64,000 bases of DNA from Streptomyces sp. WM6386 (GTDB lineage Bacteria; Actinomycetota; Actinomycetes; Streptomycetales; Streptomycetaceae). Every line of letters begins with the position of its first letter. Position 1 is the stretch's first letter. Positions 27,601 through 38,906 of the stretch are shown piece by piece. Made by a program: the position numbers and the translations under genes. Location: positions 62,001-126,000 of the forward strand of contig NZ_JXTE01000012.1 of the NCBI RefSeq assembly GCF_000972385.1, given 5' to 3'. The notes under the pieces were generated by a model, which saw only the letters and a list, made by a program, of their open reading frames with translations, was not told the origin of the DNA and searched no databases.

Positions 27601-30600
27601 GTTCGTGGCGGGATCGGTCGGCTTCGAGCCCGAACTGTCGCGCACCGTCGGCTGGTTCACCACCCTGTTCCCGGTGACCGTCGACCCCGGCACGGCACCC
27701 GACCTGACCGCGCCCGAGTATCTGACCGCCGCGCTCAAGGCGGTCAAGGAAGACCTGGCCCGGGTGCCGGACAACGGCGTCTCCTACGGCGCCCTGCGCT
27801 ATCTCACCCAGGTCGAGTTCGAGACACCCGCCCCGCAGGTGCTCTTCAACTACCTGGGCCGGTTTGCCGCGGGCGCGGCCGGAGACTGGCAACTCGCCCA
27901 GGCCACAGAACAGTTGGGCGAGAAGCGTGACCCACTGATGCGTCTGCCGCGGGCCCTGGAGTTCAACGCGATCGCCGAACCCGCCCCGGACGGCGGCGGA
28001 TACGAGCTGGTCACCACCCTCTCCTGGCCCGAGGGGATGTTCACCGACGACGACATCGCGACAATCGGCGGCTACTTCCGCCAGACCCTGGCCGGGCTGG
28101 CGGCGCTCGACGAGGGCGGCCACTCGCCCAGCGACTTCCCCCTGGTGCCGCTCGCCCAGCCCGACATCGACGCGTTGGACGGCCCGGCACTGCGGGACAT
28201 CCTGCCGCTGACCCCCTTGCAGGAGGGCCTGTACTTCCACTCGGTCTTCGACGACGACTCGGCCGGCACCTACGTCGAACAGCAACTCCTCACGCTGGAC
28301 GGCGAGGTGGACGCGGACCGTCTCGCGGCGGCGGCCACCCGGCTGCTCACCCTGTACCCGAACCTGGCCGCCCGGTTCGTGTCCCTCGCCGACGGCCGGG
28401 TGGTCTCCGTCCTGGAGAGCGGTGTCCAGGCGCCGTTCACCACGCTGGACCGCCCCGGCATCACCGACGCCGAGATCCGCGACCTCGCCGAACGGGACCG
28501 CAGGGCAGGGTTCGACCTGGCCACCGGTCCGCTGATGCGGTACACGCTCATCCGCGCGGGAGCCGGTCGCACCGTCCTGGTGCAGACCGTGCACCACATC
28601 ATCGCCGACGGCTGGTCGGTGCCGCCGATGCTGCGTGCGCTGCTGGCCGAGTACCACGCACCGGGCACGGTCCACCCGCTGGGCGGTTTCCCCGACTACG
28701 TGGGCTGGCTCGCCGGACAGGACGCCGACGAGAGCGACCGGGTGTGGCGGGCCGAACTCGCCGACCTGCCGGGCGCCTCGCTGGTCGCGGAGGGGCACAC
28801 CCCCACCGACCGGTTCGCCGACATCGCCGTACCGCCGGAAAGCGACGTGGACGCTGCCGCGCGGTCGGCGGGTGTGCCGCTGAGCGTGGCCGTGCACAGC
28901 GCCTGGGCGGTGACCCTGGGCGGCATCCTGCACGGCAGGGACGTGGTCTTCGGGTCCACTGTCTCGGGGCGCGACGCGCAGGTGCCCGGCATCGCGGACA
29001 TGGTGGGCCTGTTCATCAACACGATTCCCGTGCGAGCCCGTTGGACCGGCACCACCACCGCACGCGACCTGCTCGCCTCGGTGCGGGACCACCAGAGCGC
29101 CGTCCTGCCGCACCAGCACATCTCACTGGCGCGGATCAGCCGCCACACCGGTGCCGGCCCGCTCTTCGACACCCTGGTGGTGTTCGACGTGGCGACCGAC
29201 GTGGACGCACTGCGGGACCCCGGCCACGAACTCGTCGTCACCGGCATCGTGAACGAGGGCGCCCCGCACTACCCGTTGACCCTGGTCGTGGAGCGCACCC
29301 CTGACGGCCGCCCGCGCTTCAACCTCATCCACGACGCCGACCTGCTGCGGGGGACGAGCGCCCAGGAGATCCTGCACACGTTCGCCCGGACCCTCAGCGG
29401 CCTGCTCACCCGCCCGGACATCCCCGTCGACGACCTCAGGTCCACACCGCCCCGGCACCCGGCGCGCACGGAACCGACCACCCTGGGCGCGCTCTTCGAC
29501 GCCGCCGCGACCCGTGACCCGGCCGCCACCGCGGTCACCCAGTGCGCCCTCGACGGCGGCACCCGTTCCCTGACGTACGGCGAACTGGCCGAGACCAAGG
29601 ACGACTTGGCCTCGGGTCTGCGCGCCGCCGGGGTCCGGCCGGGTCGGCGGGTCGCGGTCGCCGTACCGCGCTCCCTGGAGCAGGTCGTCGCCCTGATTGC
29701 CATCGTCAGCGCGGGCGGCGCCTACGTCCCGCTGGACCTCGCCTACCCGGACGAACGGCTGGAGTACATCCTCGCCGACGCCGCTCCCCAGGTCGTCCTC
29801 GTGGACCGCGAGCACCGCGACCGCTTCACCCGGCTCCTGGACCGGGCCGGAGTGGCGGCCCAGGTGCTCGTGCAGGGAGACGAGCTGCCGCGGGCCGCGA
29901 CCGGCCCCGAGTCCCGCCCGCACGACCCGGCCTACGTCATCTACACCTCCGGCTCCACCGGCCGGCCCAAGGGCGTCGTCGTCCCGCACTCCAGTGTGGT
30001 CACCCTGCTCGCCAACACCCGCCCGGCCATGGGCTTCGGACCGCGGGACGTATGGGTCCAGTTCCACTCCTACTCCTTCGACTTCGCGGTCTGGGAACTG
30101 TGGGGCGCCCTGGCGCACGGCGGTGAGCTGCTGGTGCCGGAGTACGGGCTGACCCGCTCCCCGCTCGACTTCCACCGGCTGGTCCGCGAGCGCGGGGTGA
30201 CCGTGCTCAACCAGACCCCGTCGGCGTTCTACCAGTTCATCGAGGCCGACCGGCAGGCCGACGAGCCGGTCACCGCACTGCGCCGGATCATCTTCGGCGG
30301 CGAGGCGCTGGACCTCGGGCGGCTGCGCGGCTGGGTCGAGCGGCACGGCACGGGTACGCCCGAGCTGGTCAACATGTACGGCATCACCGAAACCACCGTG
30401 CACGTCACCCACCGGGTGCTGACCGACGCCGACTTCGGCTCCGGTGACGACGCCGGCCCCATCGGCGGCCCGATCCCCGGACTGGTCACCTATCTGCTCG
30501 ACGACCGGCTCCGGCCGGTGCCCCCGGGCAGGGTCGGCGCGATCTATGTCGCCGGCGACCAGGTGTCGCTCGGCTATCTCGGCAGGCCCGGGCTCACCGC

Positions 30601-33600
30601 GGGCCGGTTCGTGGCGGACCCGTTCGCGGGCGACGGCTCCCGCATGTACCACACGGGCGACCTGGCCCGCCGTACCCTCGACGGCGAGCTGGAGTTCGCC
30701 GGGCGCGCCGACGACCAGATCCAACTCAAGGGATTCCGGATCGAGTTGGGTGAGGTGGAAGCCGCCGTCAGGGAACTGGACGGGGTGGTCGACGTGGCCG
30801 TCACCGTCGCGGACAGCGGCGATCACCTGGTCGCCCACATCGTGGGCAGGGTGCCTGGCGACCTCGTCGCCCGGCTGTCGGCGAAGCTGCCCGCGCACAT
30901 GGTGCCGAGCAGGGTGCTGCCGGTCGAGGCCCTGCCGCTGACAGTCAACGGCAAGCTGGACCGCAAGGCCCTGACCGCGCTGGCCGCGCACGACGAGACC
31001 CCCGCGGCCGCGAGCGAGTCCGCGGTCACCGCACTGGTCGGCATCTTCGCCGCGGTACTGCCCGGCGACGCGGACGTGGACGGCGACACGGACTTCTTCC
31101 GGGCCGGGGGCGACAGCATTGTCGCCATCACGGTGGTCAACCGGGCCAGGGCGGTCGACGTGCCGATCTCGCCACGAGACGTGTTCCTGCTGCGCACACC
31201 GCGCGCGCTGGCCGCGTCCCTGGGGTCGAGCACACCGACGGCCGTGCCCGCCCGCCACGAGGACGGCCCGCTCCCGCCGACACCGATCATCCTGCGCCAA
31301 CGCGAACTGGGCGGCTCGCTCGCCCGGTTCGCACAGGCCCGGAGCCTGGCCGTCGCCGAAGGCTTCGAGTTCGCCGACGTCGAGCAAGCAGCGACCGCCG
31401 TCGTGGCCGCGCACCCGGCGCTCAGGCTGCGGCTGAGCGTCGAGCACGGCGTATGGGCCCTGCGCACCGAACCCGAGCGTGAGGTCACCGTCGTACGGGC
31501 AGCCACGGCTCACGCGACGGCAGCGGCCGACGAGGCCGCCGGACGACTCGATCCCGAATCCGGCGATGTCATCGCGTTCTCGTGGCTGGCGGCGAGCCGC
31601 ACTCTGGTCGTCACCGTGCACCACCTCGCCGTCGACTCCGTGTCCTGGCTGATCCTGCTGGACGACCTGGCCACCGCCCTGCGCGGGGAGCCCCTCGCAC
31701 CGCCGACCACGTCCTACGCCGAGTACGCCGAGGCCCTGACCCTGCGGTCCGCCCACGCACTCGACGACCTCGGACACTGGATCACCACACTCCAGGCATC
31801 CCCGCTGCTGCCCACCGTCCGAGGACTGCGCGAGACGACGGTCGTACTCGCGCCCGACGCGACCGACCGCGTGACGCGTACCGCGCCCGCCGCACTCGGC
31901 GTCGACCTCACCGAGCTGCTCTGCGGCGCCCTGCGCACCGCCCTGACCCGCGTCCAGCCCGCCCCCACCGATCTCGCGATCGAACTGGAGCGGCACGGCC
32001 GGGTCCCGGCCCTCGACCACCACGACTACACCCGCACGGTCGGCTGGTTCACCGCGATCGCTCCCGTACGGCTCACCGCGCACACCGACCCGGTCGCGGC
32101 CGCCCGCGAGCTCGCCGAACGCCAGCCGGACGAGCGCGCCCATGTCGCCTACGGGCAGCTCAGGTATCTCAACGCGCAGACGGCCCCGCTGCTGAACGGC
32201 CGCCCGCAGGTGCTGTTCAACCACCTCGGCCGGGGCAGCGAGTCGCAGGCACTGCACGTGGCCGGCGGCGACCAGGGCAGTCCGTACGCCGTCGAGGTCA
32301 ACACCTGGCTCGACGAGACCACCGGAGCCCTGCACGCGGCCTTCACCCTCGCCGACGGCATCCCCGATGAGATCACCGAGCACTGGCTGAGCGCACTGGA
32401 GACCGTCGCGGACGCCGCCGCGACGGCCGAGCGCACGGCACCCGTCACGCCCCTCCAACGAGGCCTGTTCTTCCAGGCCCAGATGGCGGGCGCGGCCGGA
32501 CACTACGTCGCGCAGAGCTGGTTCACCTTCGACCGGCGCCTGGACACCGACGCGCTGGCCGAGGCGATGGCGCACGTGATCGCCCGGCACCCGGTCGTGG
32601 GCGCCGGCTTCACCACGGACGGCGACGGGAACCCCGTCCAGGTACTGCGGGCGGGGCGACGCGTCGATGTCCGCACGGTGGAGCTGTCGACGGACGCGGA
32701 GGTCGACGCCCTGCGTGCCCGGGACCGCGACACGGGATTCGACCCAGGGGAGCCGCCCCTGATCCGGCTGACCGTGGTGCGGCTGCCCGACGACCGCGAC
32801 GGACTGCTGTTCAGCTACCACCTGCTCCTGTGGGACGGCTGGTCCCGCGAGATCGTGCTGCGGGACCTCTTCGACGCCTACGAGGCCGCCCTCGCCGGTG
32901 AGTTGCCGGCCCCGGCTCCCGCGCGGCCCGGCTTCGAGGATCACGCCTGGGCACTCGCCGCCAAGGACACCGCCGCATCGGAACGCTTCTGGGCGGAGCA
33001 CCTGGCGGGCCTGTCCGGCCCGACGCTGCTCGCCGGACCGGCACCGGCGCTGTCGGACCAACTGCCGCCCACGGTCGTCCACACGCTGTCACTCGAGCAG
33101 TCGGATCTGTTGCGGGAGGCGGCCAGGGCGCACGGTGTCACGCTGAACTCGGTGCTGACCGGGGCGTTCGGCCTGCTGCTGGGGGCCCACACGGGCCGCA
33201 GCGACGCCGTGTTCGGGATGACCGTCTCCGGGCGGGACGGCGAGGGACTCTCGGACATCGTCGGCGTACTGCTCAACACCGTGCCCATGTGGACGCGGGC
33301 GCGCCCGGACGACACCGTCGGCGCGTACCTGGCGGCCGTGCAGGCGGCCCGGGTCGCGGCGATGGACCACGAGTACCTGGGGCTCGGCGAGATCCAGCGG
33401 GCCGGCGGGCACGAGACCCTGTTCGACAACCTGTTCGTGCTGCAGAACTTCCTCGACAGGGACGCGTTCGCGGAGATGAACGCCCGGCACGGCATCTCCG
33501 AGGTGAAGGCCGACGACTCCACCCACTATCCGTTCACCTGGGTCGTCACGCCCGGCGACCGGCTCACGGTCAAACTGGAGTACCGCGACGACGACACCGA

Positions 33601-35503
33601 GGGCGCCCGCCGGCTCCTCGACGACTATCTGCGGGTGCTGGAGGACGTGGCACGCTCGACCGGACCGGTCGGCGCGCTGCCGGGACCGGGGTCGCGGCCG
33701 GTGCCGGGGGAGCGTACGGACGTCGGCACGGACACCGTCGTCGACCGGTTCGACCGGGCCGCGGACCGTGAGCCGGAGCGGATCGCGCTCGTCGCACACG
33801 GCCGGACCATGACCTTCGCTCAGCTGCGGGACCGCAGCCGGGCGCTGGCGGGCGTGCTGGCCGGTCGCGGCATCGGCGTGGAGAAGGCCGTGGCGCTCGC
33901 GATCCCGCGCTCGCTCGACTCCATCGTGGCGCTGTTCGCCGTACTGCGCGTCGGGGCCGCCTATGTGCCCCTGGAGCTGGACCACCCGGACGAGCGGATC
34001 GCCGCGATCGTCGAGGACGCCCGGCCGGACGCGATCCTGACCGTGAGCGCCGTGACACCCCGGCTGGCCGGGCTGACCGGCGACCCGATCGAGCTGGACC
34101 GGCCCCTGCCCGAGGCCGCACCGTATGTGACGTTCGCCCCGGACGACCCGCAGCGGCTGCGGCACCCCGCGTACACGATCTACACCTCCGGATCGACCGG
34201 GAAGCCCAAGGGCGTGGTGACCGAGTACGCCGGACTCACCAACATGCTGATCAACCATCAGCGGCGCATCTTCGAACCGGTGCTGGCCGACCACGGCCAT
34301 CGGGTGTTCCGGATCGCGCACACGGTGTCGTTCGCGTTCGACATGTCGTGGGAGGAACTGCTGTGGCTCGCCGACGGCCATGAAGTACACATCTGCGACG
34401 AGGAGTTGCGCCGTGACGCACCCCGGCTGGTCGCCTACTGCCTGGAGCACGGGATCGACGTCGTCAACGTGACCCCGACCTACGCACAACAACTCGTGGC
34501 GGAGGGACTGCTGGACAGCCCGGCACGGCGTCCCGCCCTGGTGCTGCTCGGCGGCGAGGCCGTCACACCGACGCTGTGGCAGCAACTCGCCGACACCGAG
34601 GGAACCGTGGGCTACAACCTCTACGGACCCACCGAGTACACCATCAACACCCTGGGCGTGGGCACCTTCGACTGCCAGGACCCGGTAGTGGGCGTGGCCA
34701 TCGACAACACCGACGTGTATGTGCTGGACCCCTGGCTGCGCCCCGTCCCGGACGGCGTCCCGGGCGAGTTGTACGTGTCGGGCATCGGCACCGCGCGCGG
34801 CTACCTCGGCCAACCCGCCCAGACGGCACACCGGTTCGTGGCGTGCCCGTTCGGTGCGCCGGGCGAGCGGATGTACCGCACCGGGGACCTGGTGATCCGG
34901 CGGCCGGACGGGAACCTCATGTACCTGGGCCGCACCGACCAGCAGGTCAAGATCCGCGGGCATCGGGTCGAACTCGGCGAGGTCGAGGCCGTGTTCGCCG
35001 CGCACCCGGCGGTGCGGTTCGTCGCCGCCGTCGCGCAGCCCGACCCGCAGGTCGACGGCGCGTACCGGCTGGCCGCCTATCTGGTTCTGGACGGGGCGGA
35101 TCTGGCGACGGTCGCCGCCGAAGTGGGCGCCGGACTCCCGGACTTCCTGCGGCCCACCCACTACGCCCAGGTCGACGGCATCCCGCTGACCGTCAACGGG
35201 AAGGCTGACACCACGGCGTTGCCGGAGGCCAAGCCGCTGGGCACGCTGACCACCGCCGGGGAGCGCGGGCCGCAGACCGAGACCGAGACCGTGGTGTGCG
35301 AGTTCTTCGCCGAGGCACTGGATCTGGACGACGACGAGGTGAGCGCGGTGAGTGAGTTCGTGTCCTTGGGCGGGCACTCCATGCTGGCGGTGCGGCTGAT
35401 CGGGCTGCTCCGCCGGGAGTTCGGCCCTGTGATATCCCTGCGTGATCTGTACGCCCTGCGCACCCCGGAAGCGATTGCCCGCCACCTCGATGACAACTCC
35501 TGA
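24617..35503 (+). CDS. cchH: CchH: coelichelin non-ribosomal peptide synthetase
   Basis: This 3628-residue trimodular NRPS has domain order A1-T1-E1-C1-A2-T2-E2-C2-A3-T3 and no thioesterase. Carrier serines are Ser679, Ser2167 and Ser3588. Epimerase motifs are HHVVIDG (848) and HHLAVDS (2335). Condensation motifs are HHIIADG (1326) and YHLLLWDG (Tyr at 2734, His2735). I read the adenylation codes as DINYWGGIGK (A1, formyl-hydroxyornithine), DFWNIGMVHK (A2, threonine) and DMENLGLINK (A3, hydroxyornithine), the set known for coelichelin synthetase. Three modules make a tetrapeptide, so one module must act twice or out of order. Residues 1-115 before A1 look like a vestigial condensation-domain linker. 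Its end overlaps cchI by 14 bases. Confidence 0.96.
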   Translation: MTEPSASVVLLSPARLADVRRRTGDHSDRTIAEACAIGLSYWATGHSPEGLDLTPGTLFADVLGWVDNGGTGPGGWEAGADGRTIAVPDGVDLAQAQLALDDLADFPDRPLGTIGPAGVAERLQALARWNDTRAERERPTLVEMFRAQARSRPDAIAVVDEHRSLTYRQAAELSSQLAHHLLERGLTEEQVVGISLHRSADMVIGLLGVLQAGCAFVPLDPQWPAARRAVVIEDARVVVQLNDSGVSGPGEPEAVAVDLGDWRFADLPTEGTGITVPGDALAYVIFTSGSTGRPKGAMIRHEAISERLLWQVHEILGFGHDDASLFKAPLSFDISINEIFLPLVCGARLVVLRPGGERDPHHLLSVIAEQRVTFTYLVSSMLDVLLEMAGDSGRLDSLRHVWCGGEVLTPELYERFRTKLDIPLYHGYGPAETTIGVSHVIYRGAAERLSTSIGKANPNTQLYVLDDELRPVPVGVGGELYVGGFLLGRGYVNAPDLTASRFVANPFASDGSRLYRTGDLARFAPDGSLDFLGRADNQIKIRGMRLEIEDVEVGLAEHPGVRHTCVVAKKNASGGTYLVGYVIPAAGGEELRADEIKVWATAHMVEYMVPAHIVVMREFPLTANGKLDRNALPEPEIGAGLLVPPATENERVVCEVVAKVLRLDEVGADQDFFQLGGDSILAISLLSALRDAGLHVTARQIFTHSSVRALAAVASREDVSTVDRGDVPTGTVVGSPIVQWLGETTDAIDGFVQSVVLNTPAALAPETLDQILTALIGHHDMLRARLVRGDRWNFDIPEAGDIPAAWQESDQPLDACVALATDGLDPDNGVMLRAVWRRAARQLVVAAHHVVIDGVSWRVLMEDLATAWRQSCAGEPVELPPVGTSFRRWTRLLERAAFDADSSYYRRPLPGADEPLGRRPLSGTDTVVRERIRTVTVGPEVTAALLGEIPAKFHAGVNDVLLTGLAVTLARWRRDRGQAQTFAHIELEGHGREGGFVAGSVGFEPELSRTVGWFTTLFPVTVDPGTAPDLTAPEYLTAALKAVKEDLARVPDNGVSYGALRYLTQVEFETPAPQVLFNYLGRFAAGAAGDWQLAQATEQLGEKRDPLMRLPRALEFNAIAEPAPDGGGYELVTTLSWPEGMFTDDDIATIGGYFRQTLAGLAALDEGGHSPSDFPLVPLAQPDIDALDGPALRDILPLTPLQEGLYFHSVFDDDSAGTYVEQQLLTLDGEVDADRLAAAATRLLTLYPNLAARFVSLADGRVVSVLESGVQAPFTTLDRPGITDAEIRDLAERDRRAGFDLATGPLMRYTLIRAGAGRTVLVQTVHHIIADGWSVPPMLRALLAEYHAPGTVHPLGGFPDYVGWLAGQDADESDRVWRAELADLPGASLVAEGHTPTDRFADIAVPPESDVDAAARSAGVPLSVAVHSAWAVTLGGILHGRDVVFGSTVSGRDAQVPGIADMVGLFINTIPVRARWTGTTTARDLLASVRDHQSAVLPHQHISLARISRHTGAGPLFDTLVVFDVATDVDALRDPGHELVVTGIVNEGAPHYPLTLVVERTPDGRPRFNLIHDADLLRGTSAQEILHTFARTLSGLLTRPDIPVDDLRSTPPRHPARTEPTTLGALFDAAATRDPAATAVTQCALDGGTRSLTYGELAETKDDLASGLRAAGVRPGRRVAVAVPRSLEQVVALIAIVSAGGAYVPLDLAYPDERLEYILADAAPQVVLVDREHRDRFTRLLDRAGVAAQVLVQGDELPRAATGPESRPHDPAYVIYTSGSTGRPKGVVVPHSSVVTLLANTRPAMGFGPRDVWVQFHSYSFDFAVWELWGALAHGGELLVPEYGLTRSPLDFHRLVRERGVTVLNQTPSAFYQFIEADRQADEPVTALRRIIFGGEALDLGRLRGWVERHGTGTPELVNMYGITETTVHVTHRVLTDADFGSGDDAGPIGGPIPGLVTYLLDDRLRPVPPGRVGAIYVAGDQVSLGYLGRPGLTAGRFVADPFAGDGSRMYHTGDLARRTLDGELEFAGRADDQIQLKGFRIELGEVEAAVRELDGVVDVAVTVADSGDHLVAHIVGRVPGDLVARLSAKLPAHMVPSRVLPVEALPLTVNGKLDRKALTALAAHDETPAAASESAVTALVGIFAAVLPGDADVDGDTDFFRAGGDSIVAITVVNRARAVDVPISPRDVFLLRTPRALAASLGSSTPTAVPARHEDGPLPPTPIILRQRELGGSLARFAQARSLAVAEGFEFADVEQAATAVVAAHPALRLRLSVEHGVWALRTEPEREVTVVRAATAHATAAADEAAGRLDPESGDVIAFSWLAASRTLVVTVHHLAVDSVSWLILLDDLATALRGEPLAPPTTSYAEYAEALTLRSAHALDDLGHWITTLQASPLLPTVRGLRETTVVLAPDATDRVTRTAPAALGVDLTELLCGALRTALTRVQPAPTDLAIELERHGRVPALDHHDYTRTVGWFTAIAPVRLTAHTDPVAAARELAERQPDERAHVAYGQLRYLNAQTAPLLNGRPQVLFNHLGRGSESQALHVAGGDQGSPYAVEVNTWLDETTGALHAAFTLADGIPDEITEHWLSALETVADAAATAERTAPVTPLQRGLFFQAQMAGAAGHYVAQSWFTFDRRLDTDALAEAMAHVIARHPVVGAGFTTDGDGNPVQVLRAGRRVDVRTVELSTDAEVDALRARDRDTGFDPGEPPLIRLTVVRLPDDRDGLLFSYHLLLWDGWSREIVLRDLFDAYEAALAGELPAPAPARPGFEDHAWALAAKDTAASERFWAEHLAGLSGPTLLAGPAPALSDQLPPTVVHTLSLEQSDLLREAARAHGVTLNSVLTGAFGLLLGAHTGRSDAVFGMTVSGRDGEGLSDIVGVLLNTVPMWTRARPDDTVGAYLAAVQAARVAAMDHEYLGLGEIQRAGGHETLFDNLFVLQNFLDRDAFAEMNARHGISEVKADDSTHYPFTWVVTPGDRLTVKLEYRDDDTEGARRLLDDYLRVLEDVARSTGPVGALPGPGSRPVPGERTDVGTDTVVDRFDRAADREPERIALVAHGRTMTFAQLRDRSRALAGVLAGRGIGVEKAVALAIPRSLDSIVALFAVLRVGAAYVPLELDHPDERIAAIVEDARPDAILTVSAVTPRLAGLTGDPIELDRPLPEAAPYVTFAPDDPQRLRHPAYTIYTSGSTGKPKGVVTEYAGLTNMLINHQRRIFEPVLADHGHRVFRIAHTVSFAFDMSWEELLWLADGHEVHICDEELRRDAPRLVAYCLEHGIDVVNVTPTYAQQLVAEGLLDSPARRPALVLLGGEAVTPTLWQQLADTEGTVGYNLYGPTEYTINTLGVGTFDCQDPVVGVAIDNTDVYVLDPWLRPVPDGVPGELYVSGIGTARGYLGQPAQTAHRFVACPFGAPGERMYRTGDLVIRRPDGNLMYLGRTDQQVKIRGHRVELGEVEAVFAAHPAVRFVAAVAQPDPQVDGAYRLAAYLVLDGADLATVAAEVGAGLPDFLRPTHYAQVDGIPLTVNGKADTTALPEAKPLGTLTTAGERGPQTETETVVCEFFAEALDLDDDEVSAVSEFVSLGGHSMLAVRLIGLLRREFGPVISLRDLYALRTPEAIARHLDDNS

Positions 35504-37190
35504 CACGCAGCGGCCCGGTTCGGGGTCCGACATCCTGAGGACCGCCCTGCGCCGCAACGTCGGTGCCATGACCCGGGGCACCGCCCTGATGGGCCTGTAC
35601 CAGGCGGGAGAGACCGCCTTCCCCATCGCGCTCGGCCTGATCGTCGAGCACGCGCTGCGGGGTCGCAGCCTCGACGCGCTCGCCCTGTCGGTCGTCGCCC
35701 TGGCGGTGATCATCACGACGGTGTCGCTGTCGTGGCGGTTCGGGATGCGCGTCCTGCAGAAGGCCAACACGACCGAGGCACACCGGTGGCGGGTGCGGGT
35801 CGCGGCCTGCGCGCTCCAGCCGGTGGCCCGGGACGTCGACCTGAAGTCCGGCGAGGTGCTGACCATCGCCACCGAGGACGCCGACCAGACCGCCGACATC
35901 ATCGAGGTGGTCCCGCTGCTGATCAGTTCACTGGTCGCGGTGCTGGTCGCGGCGGTCGCACTGGGCCGGGCCGACCTCCGGCTCGGGCTGCTGGTGATCG
36001 TGGGAACCGTCGCGATCCTGGCGATCCTGAGCGTGCTGTCCAAACGGATCGGCGACAGCACCCAGGAACAGCAGGCGCGGGTGGCGCGGGCCGGCGCGAA
36101 GGTCGCCGACCTGATCACCGGCCTTCGCCCGCTGCACGGTTTCGGCGGCAACCACGCGGCGTTCCGCTCCTACCGGCAGGTCAGCACGGAGGCCCGACAC
36201 CAGGCGGTCACCGTCGCCAAGGTGAACGGCGCCTACGCGGGCACGGCCCTGGCCCTCAACGCGATGCTCGCCGCCGCGGTGACCCTGATGGCCGGGTGGC
36301 TGGCGTTCGACGGCCGGATCGGCATCGGGGACCTCGTCATGGCCGTGGGGCTGGCACAGTTCATCATCGAACCGCTCAAACTCTTCTCCGAGATGCCGAA
36401 GTACGTGATGATCGCCCGCGCGTCCGCCGAGCGGATGGCGCTGGTGCTGAGCGCGCCACCGGTGACGACCCCCGGAAGGGAACGCCCCGCCGCGGGCGGC
36501 GACCTGGACGTCGACGGGGTACGCCACGGGACCCTGCGCGAGCTCAAGTTCACCGTGTCCGCCGGTGAGTTCGTGGCGATCGCCGCCTACCAGCCGCGCG
36601 CGGCGGCCGACCTCGCCGCGGTCCTGGCCATGCGGGTGCCGCCCGACGCGTACGAGGGAGTCGTGCGGATCAGCGGGCAGGCGCTGGCGGAGCTGTCCGT
36701 CGAGGCGGTCCGCGAGCATCTGCTGGTGAACCCGTACGACGGTGAGATCTTCGCGGGCACCCTGCGCACCAACATCGACCCGTCGGGCACCAGCCGGACC
36801 GTCCCCGAGGCAGTCGAGGCGTCCATGCTGACCGATGTCGTCGCCCTCCACCGCGAAGGCCTCGACCACGGCGTCCGCGACCGGGGCGCGAACCTCTCCG
36901 GGGGACAGCGGCAGCGGCTGTCACTGGCCCGGGCCCTCGCCGCCGACTCCGACATCCTCGTGCTGCACGACCCGACCACGGCCGTCGACGCGGTCACCGA
37001 GCAGCTCATCGCGCGCAATGTCGCGCGGCTGCGCCGGGGCCGCACCACCGTCGTCATCACCAGCAGCCCCGCCCTCCTGGACGCCGCCGACCGGGTTCTC
37101 GTCCTGGACGAGGGGGTCATCGGTGCCGAGGACACCCATCGCAACCTCCTGGCCACCGACGAGGAGTACTGCCTCGCCGTGGCCAGGTGA
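35490..37190 (+). CDS. cchI: CchI: ABC exporter half-transporter with degenerate ATP site
   Basis: This 566-residue protein has a six-helix exporter domain (about 15-320) and a nucleotide-binding domain. The Walker A region reads [10 protein letters not shown] at residues 365-374, without the GxxGxGK(S/T) loop. Walker B reads [11 protein letters not shown] with His493-Asp494 in place of Asp-Glu, and the switch histidine is Ser in VITSSPALL. The signature LSGGQ (469-473) is perfect. It can therefore complete an ATP site of a partner but not form its own, which suits pairing with CchG. The ATG at 35490 lies inside the end of cchH, so translation is coupled. The start codon follows MbtH-independent NRPS sequence without a clear ribosome binding site. 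Confidence 0.9.
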   Translation: MTTPDTQRPGSGSDILRTALRRNVGAMTRGTALMGLYQAGETAFPIALGLIVEHALRGRSLDALALSVVALAVIITTVSLSWRFGMRVLQKANTTEAHRWRVRVAACALQPVARDVDLKSGEVLTIATEDADQTADIIEVVPLLISSLVAVLVAAVALGRADLRLGLLVIVGTVAILAILSVLSKRIGDSTQEQQARVARAGAKVADLITGLRPLHGFGGNHAAFRSYRQVSTEARHQAVTVAKVNGAYAGTALALNAMLAAAVTLMAGWLAFDGRIGIGDLVMAVGLAQFIIEPLKLFSEMPKYVMIARASAERMALVLSAPPVTTPGRERPAAGGDLDVDGVRHGTLRELKFTVSAGEFVAIAAYQPRAAADLAAVLAMRVPPDAYEGVVRISGQALAELSVEAVREHLLVNPYDGEIFAGTLRTNIDPSGTSRTVPEAVEASMLTDVVALHREGLDHGVRDRGANLSGGQRQRLSLARALAADSDILVLHDPTTAVDAVTEQLIARNVARLRRGRTTVVITSSPALLDAADRVLVLDEGVIGAEDTHRNLLATDEEYCLAVAR

Positions 37191-37215
37191 CATCGGCTGC
37201 CGGCCGGGAGCCGGG

Positions 37216-37370
37216 TGCTGAGCGCTCCGCGGGAAGTGCCGCGATGTGCTGTCACCCGTCCGCGGCGCCGTCGTGGCTGGTCGCGCCCCGCGGCGGAGCC
37301 GCATATGGATACGGCCCCGCGCCCCTTACGGACGCTGCCGAACCCGTAGAGGACTTCACCCGACCCGCTT
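37216..37370. repeat. Dispersed repeat, copy A (about 150 bp)
   Basis: From TGCTGAGCGCTCCGCGGG to CCCGACCCGCTT this intergenic stretch is about 90% identical to 60680-60832. The central part, GTCGTGGCTGGTCGCGCCCC, resembles the GC-rich intergenic repeats scattered in Streptomyces genomes. It lies 25 bases after the cchI stop, between convergent cchI and cchJ, so it may also serve as a transcript end. Confidence 0.8.
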
Positions 37371-38457
37371 AGCCGAGCGCCCAGGCGACATCCCGGAGCA
37401 GGGCGTGCCGCCAGCCCGCCCGGTCGTGGTCCGACGCCGACCGTGACACCCGTACGGTCGCGCCGGCCTGTTCGGCCAGGGCCTCGGTCAGCTCGCAGTG
37501 GGGCAGCATCCGCGTCTCGTGTTCCCCCACGTCGAACGCGATCCGCAGACCGGACAGATCGGGGCGCTGCCGCAGCCGCTCGGCGAGGGCGCCGCCGACC
37601 GGGCCGCCCAGCAGGTCGGCCGACTCCATGGCGTCAGGTGTCCACCAGAACGACCCCGACTGACAGGCGACGCGGGAGACCAGGTCCGGGAACTCCAGTG
37701 CCGCGTACAGCGCGCTGAGCCCGCCGAGGCTCTGCCCGGCGACCACCAGCCGGTCCCGGTCGGCGGGTGCGCCGGACTCCGCCAGCAGCGGCAGCAGTTC
37801 GTCCCGGACCGCCCGCCACAGCTCGGGCCGGCACGCGAATTCGGCTCGCCGGTCCTTGACCGGAAGGAAGACAAGAGTGACGGCGGGCATCTCGCCACTG
37901 GCGACGGCCGAGTCGAAGGCGGTCATGGCGGGGTGCAGATGGAGCCAGTCGTCCCCGTCGAGGAGCAGCACCACCGGTCCGCCACCGCCCACCGGGTGGA
38001 CGCGTACGGTGCGCCGCCCGCCCAGCAGTTCGCTGCTCCAGCGGAGCCGGGTGCGGGGGAGCGGTAGCACCTCGTCGGGGCCGAGGGCGGGCCAGTGCGG
38101 CTGGGCCGGGGCGTCCGGGGTCGCGGCGATGGAACGGTCGCCGCCGGCGCCGACCGGGTTGAACGGGTCGGCGTACGCCGCGCGGTCCACGAGGAACTGG
38201 TAGGTGACGCGCAGCCGTGCGGGCATGAGCACCTCGGCGTACCAGCAGTCCGTGTCGGCCCACCGGCGCAGCGGGACCGGCTCCGACCAGCTCTCGAAGC
38301 CGATGTCCGCTGCGGACCCCCGCCACAGGAACAGGGTCGTCCAGCCGCCGCCGGGTGCAGGAACCGACCTGGGCGCCCTCACGGCCGCCCAGAAGGCATC
38401 GGTGCCGGGCCGGCCGGACAGCCCGAACCTGACGAAGGCGTCCTCCACCACGGGCAT
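37369..38457 (-). CDS. cchJ: CchJ: siderophore esterase (Fes-like alpha/beta hydrolase)
   Basis: This 362-residue protein is related to enterochelin esterase. An N-terminal beta domain (about 1-150) is followed by an esterase domain with VVLLLDGDDWLHLHPAMTAF and the nucleophile elbow GQSLGG (Ser243). Acid and His candidates lie in the last third (FDVGEHETRMLPHCE). CchH has no thioesterase, so this enzyme may release the chain or hydrolyse the ferric complex for iron removal. The ATG at 38457 has AAGGAGA upstream. It is divergent from cchK across an iron box. Confidence 0.9.
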   Translation of the reverse strand: MPVVEDAFVRFGLSGRPGTDAFWAAVRAPRSVPAPGGGWTTLFLWRGSAADIGFESWSEPVPLRRWADTDCWYAEVLMPARLRVTYQFLVDRAAYADPFNPVGAGGDRSIAATPDAPAQPHWPALGPDEVLPLPRTRLRWSSELLGGRRTVRVHPVGGGGPVVLLLDGDDWLHLHPAMTAFDSAVASGEMPAVTLVFLPVKDRRAEFACRPELWRAVRDELLPLLAESGAPADRDRLVVAGQSLGGLSALYAALEFPDLVSRVACQSGSFWWTPDAMESADLLGGPVGGALAERLRQRPDLSGLRIAFDVGEHETRMLPHCELTEALAEQAGATVRVSRSASDHDRAGWRHALLRDVAWALG

Positions 38458-38490
38458 GCACGTCTCCTTGTGAGAGCGAGGGCAGAGAAG

Positions 38491-38519
38491 TTAGGCTCGC
38501 TGCAATTAGGCGAGCCTAA
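38491..38519. promoter_or_regulatory. Flanking iron-box-like inverted repeat at cchJ/cchK
   Basis: TTAGGCT (38491-38497) and AGCCTAA (38513-38519) are inverted copies of the iron-box half-site. The second arm is also inside the full box at 38506-38524, so two repressor dimers could bind side by side. Confidence 0.45.
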
Positions 38520-38524
38520 CCTAA
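38506..38524. promoter_or_regulatory. Iron box between cchJ and cchK
   Basis: TTAGGCGAGCCTAACCTAA fits the IdeR/DmdR consensus at both ends. It lies 49 bases before the cchJ start and 29 bases before cchK, so it can control both divergent genes. Confidence 0.88.
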
Positions 38525-38552
38525 GGCCGGCATTTCCGGGGAGGCACAGTAC

Positions 38553-38774
38553 ATGAGCACCAACCCCTTCGACGACGCCGAAGGCCGTTTCCTGGTCCTC
38601 GTGAACGACGAGGGCCAGCACTCGCTCTGGCCCTCCTTCGCCGAGGTGCCCGGAGGATGGACGGTCGTCTTCGGCGAGAACTCCCGGGAGGCGTCCCTGG
38701 ACTTCATCAAGGCCAACTGGACCGATCTGCGCCCCCGTTCCCTCGTGGCGGCCACAGAGACCGACGCCTCGTAG
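38553..38774 (+). CDS. cchK: CchK: MbtH-like NRPS partner
   Basis: This 73-residue MbtH-family protein has the family signature across [20 protein letters not shown] and the C-terminal WTDLRPRSL. It binds the adenylation domains of CchH and supports their folding or activity. GGGGAGG precedes the ATG at a good distance. Length is normal for the family. The gene marks the right end of the siderophore cluster. Confidence 0.95.
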   Translation: MSTNPFDDAEGRFLVLVNDEGQHSLWPSFAEVPGGWTVVFGENSREASLDFIKANWTDLRPRSLVAATETDAS

Positions 38775-38906
38775 CGCCGCTGTCGCGCGGTGCCGTCCGG
38801 GGCGACGGTGGGGTCCGGGCAGCGTCGGACGGGGAACCGGTGGTGTCGTCCTCGACGGAGCCGCAGGCGCTCAGCGGGGTGGGCCCGGCGGTGCCGGGGG
38901 CAGCGC

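Noticed and set aside
25106..29119. Very long minus-strand open frames opposite cchH
   Set aside because: These are shadows of the NRPS coding sequence caused by GC-rich third positions. They lack any domain signature.
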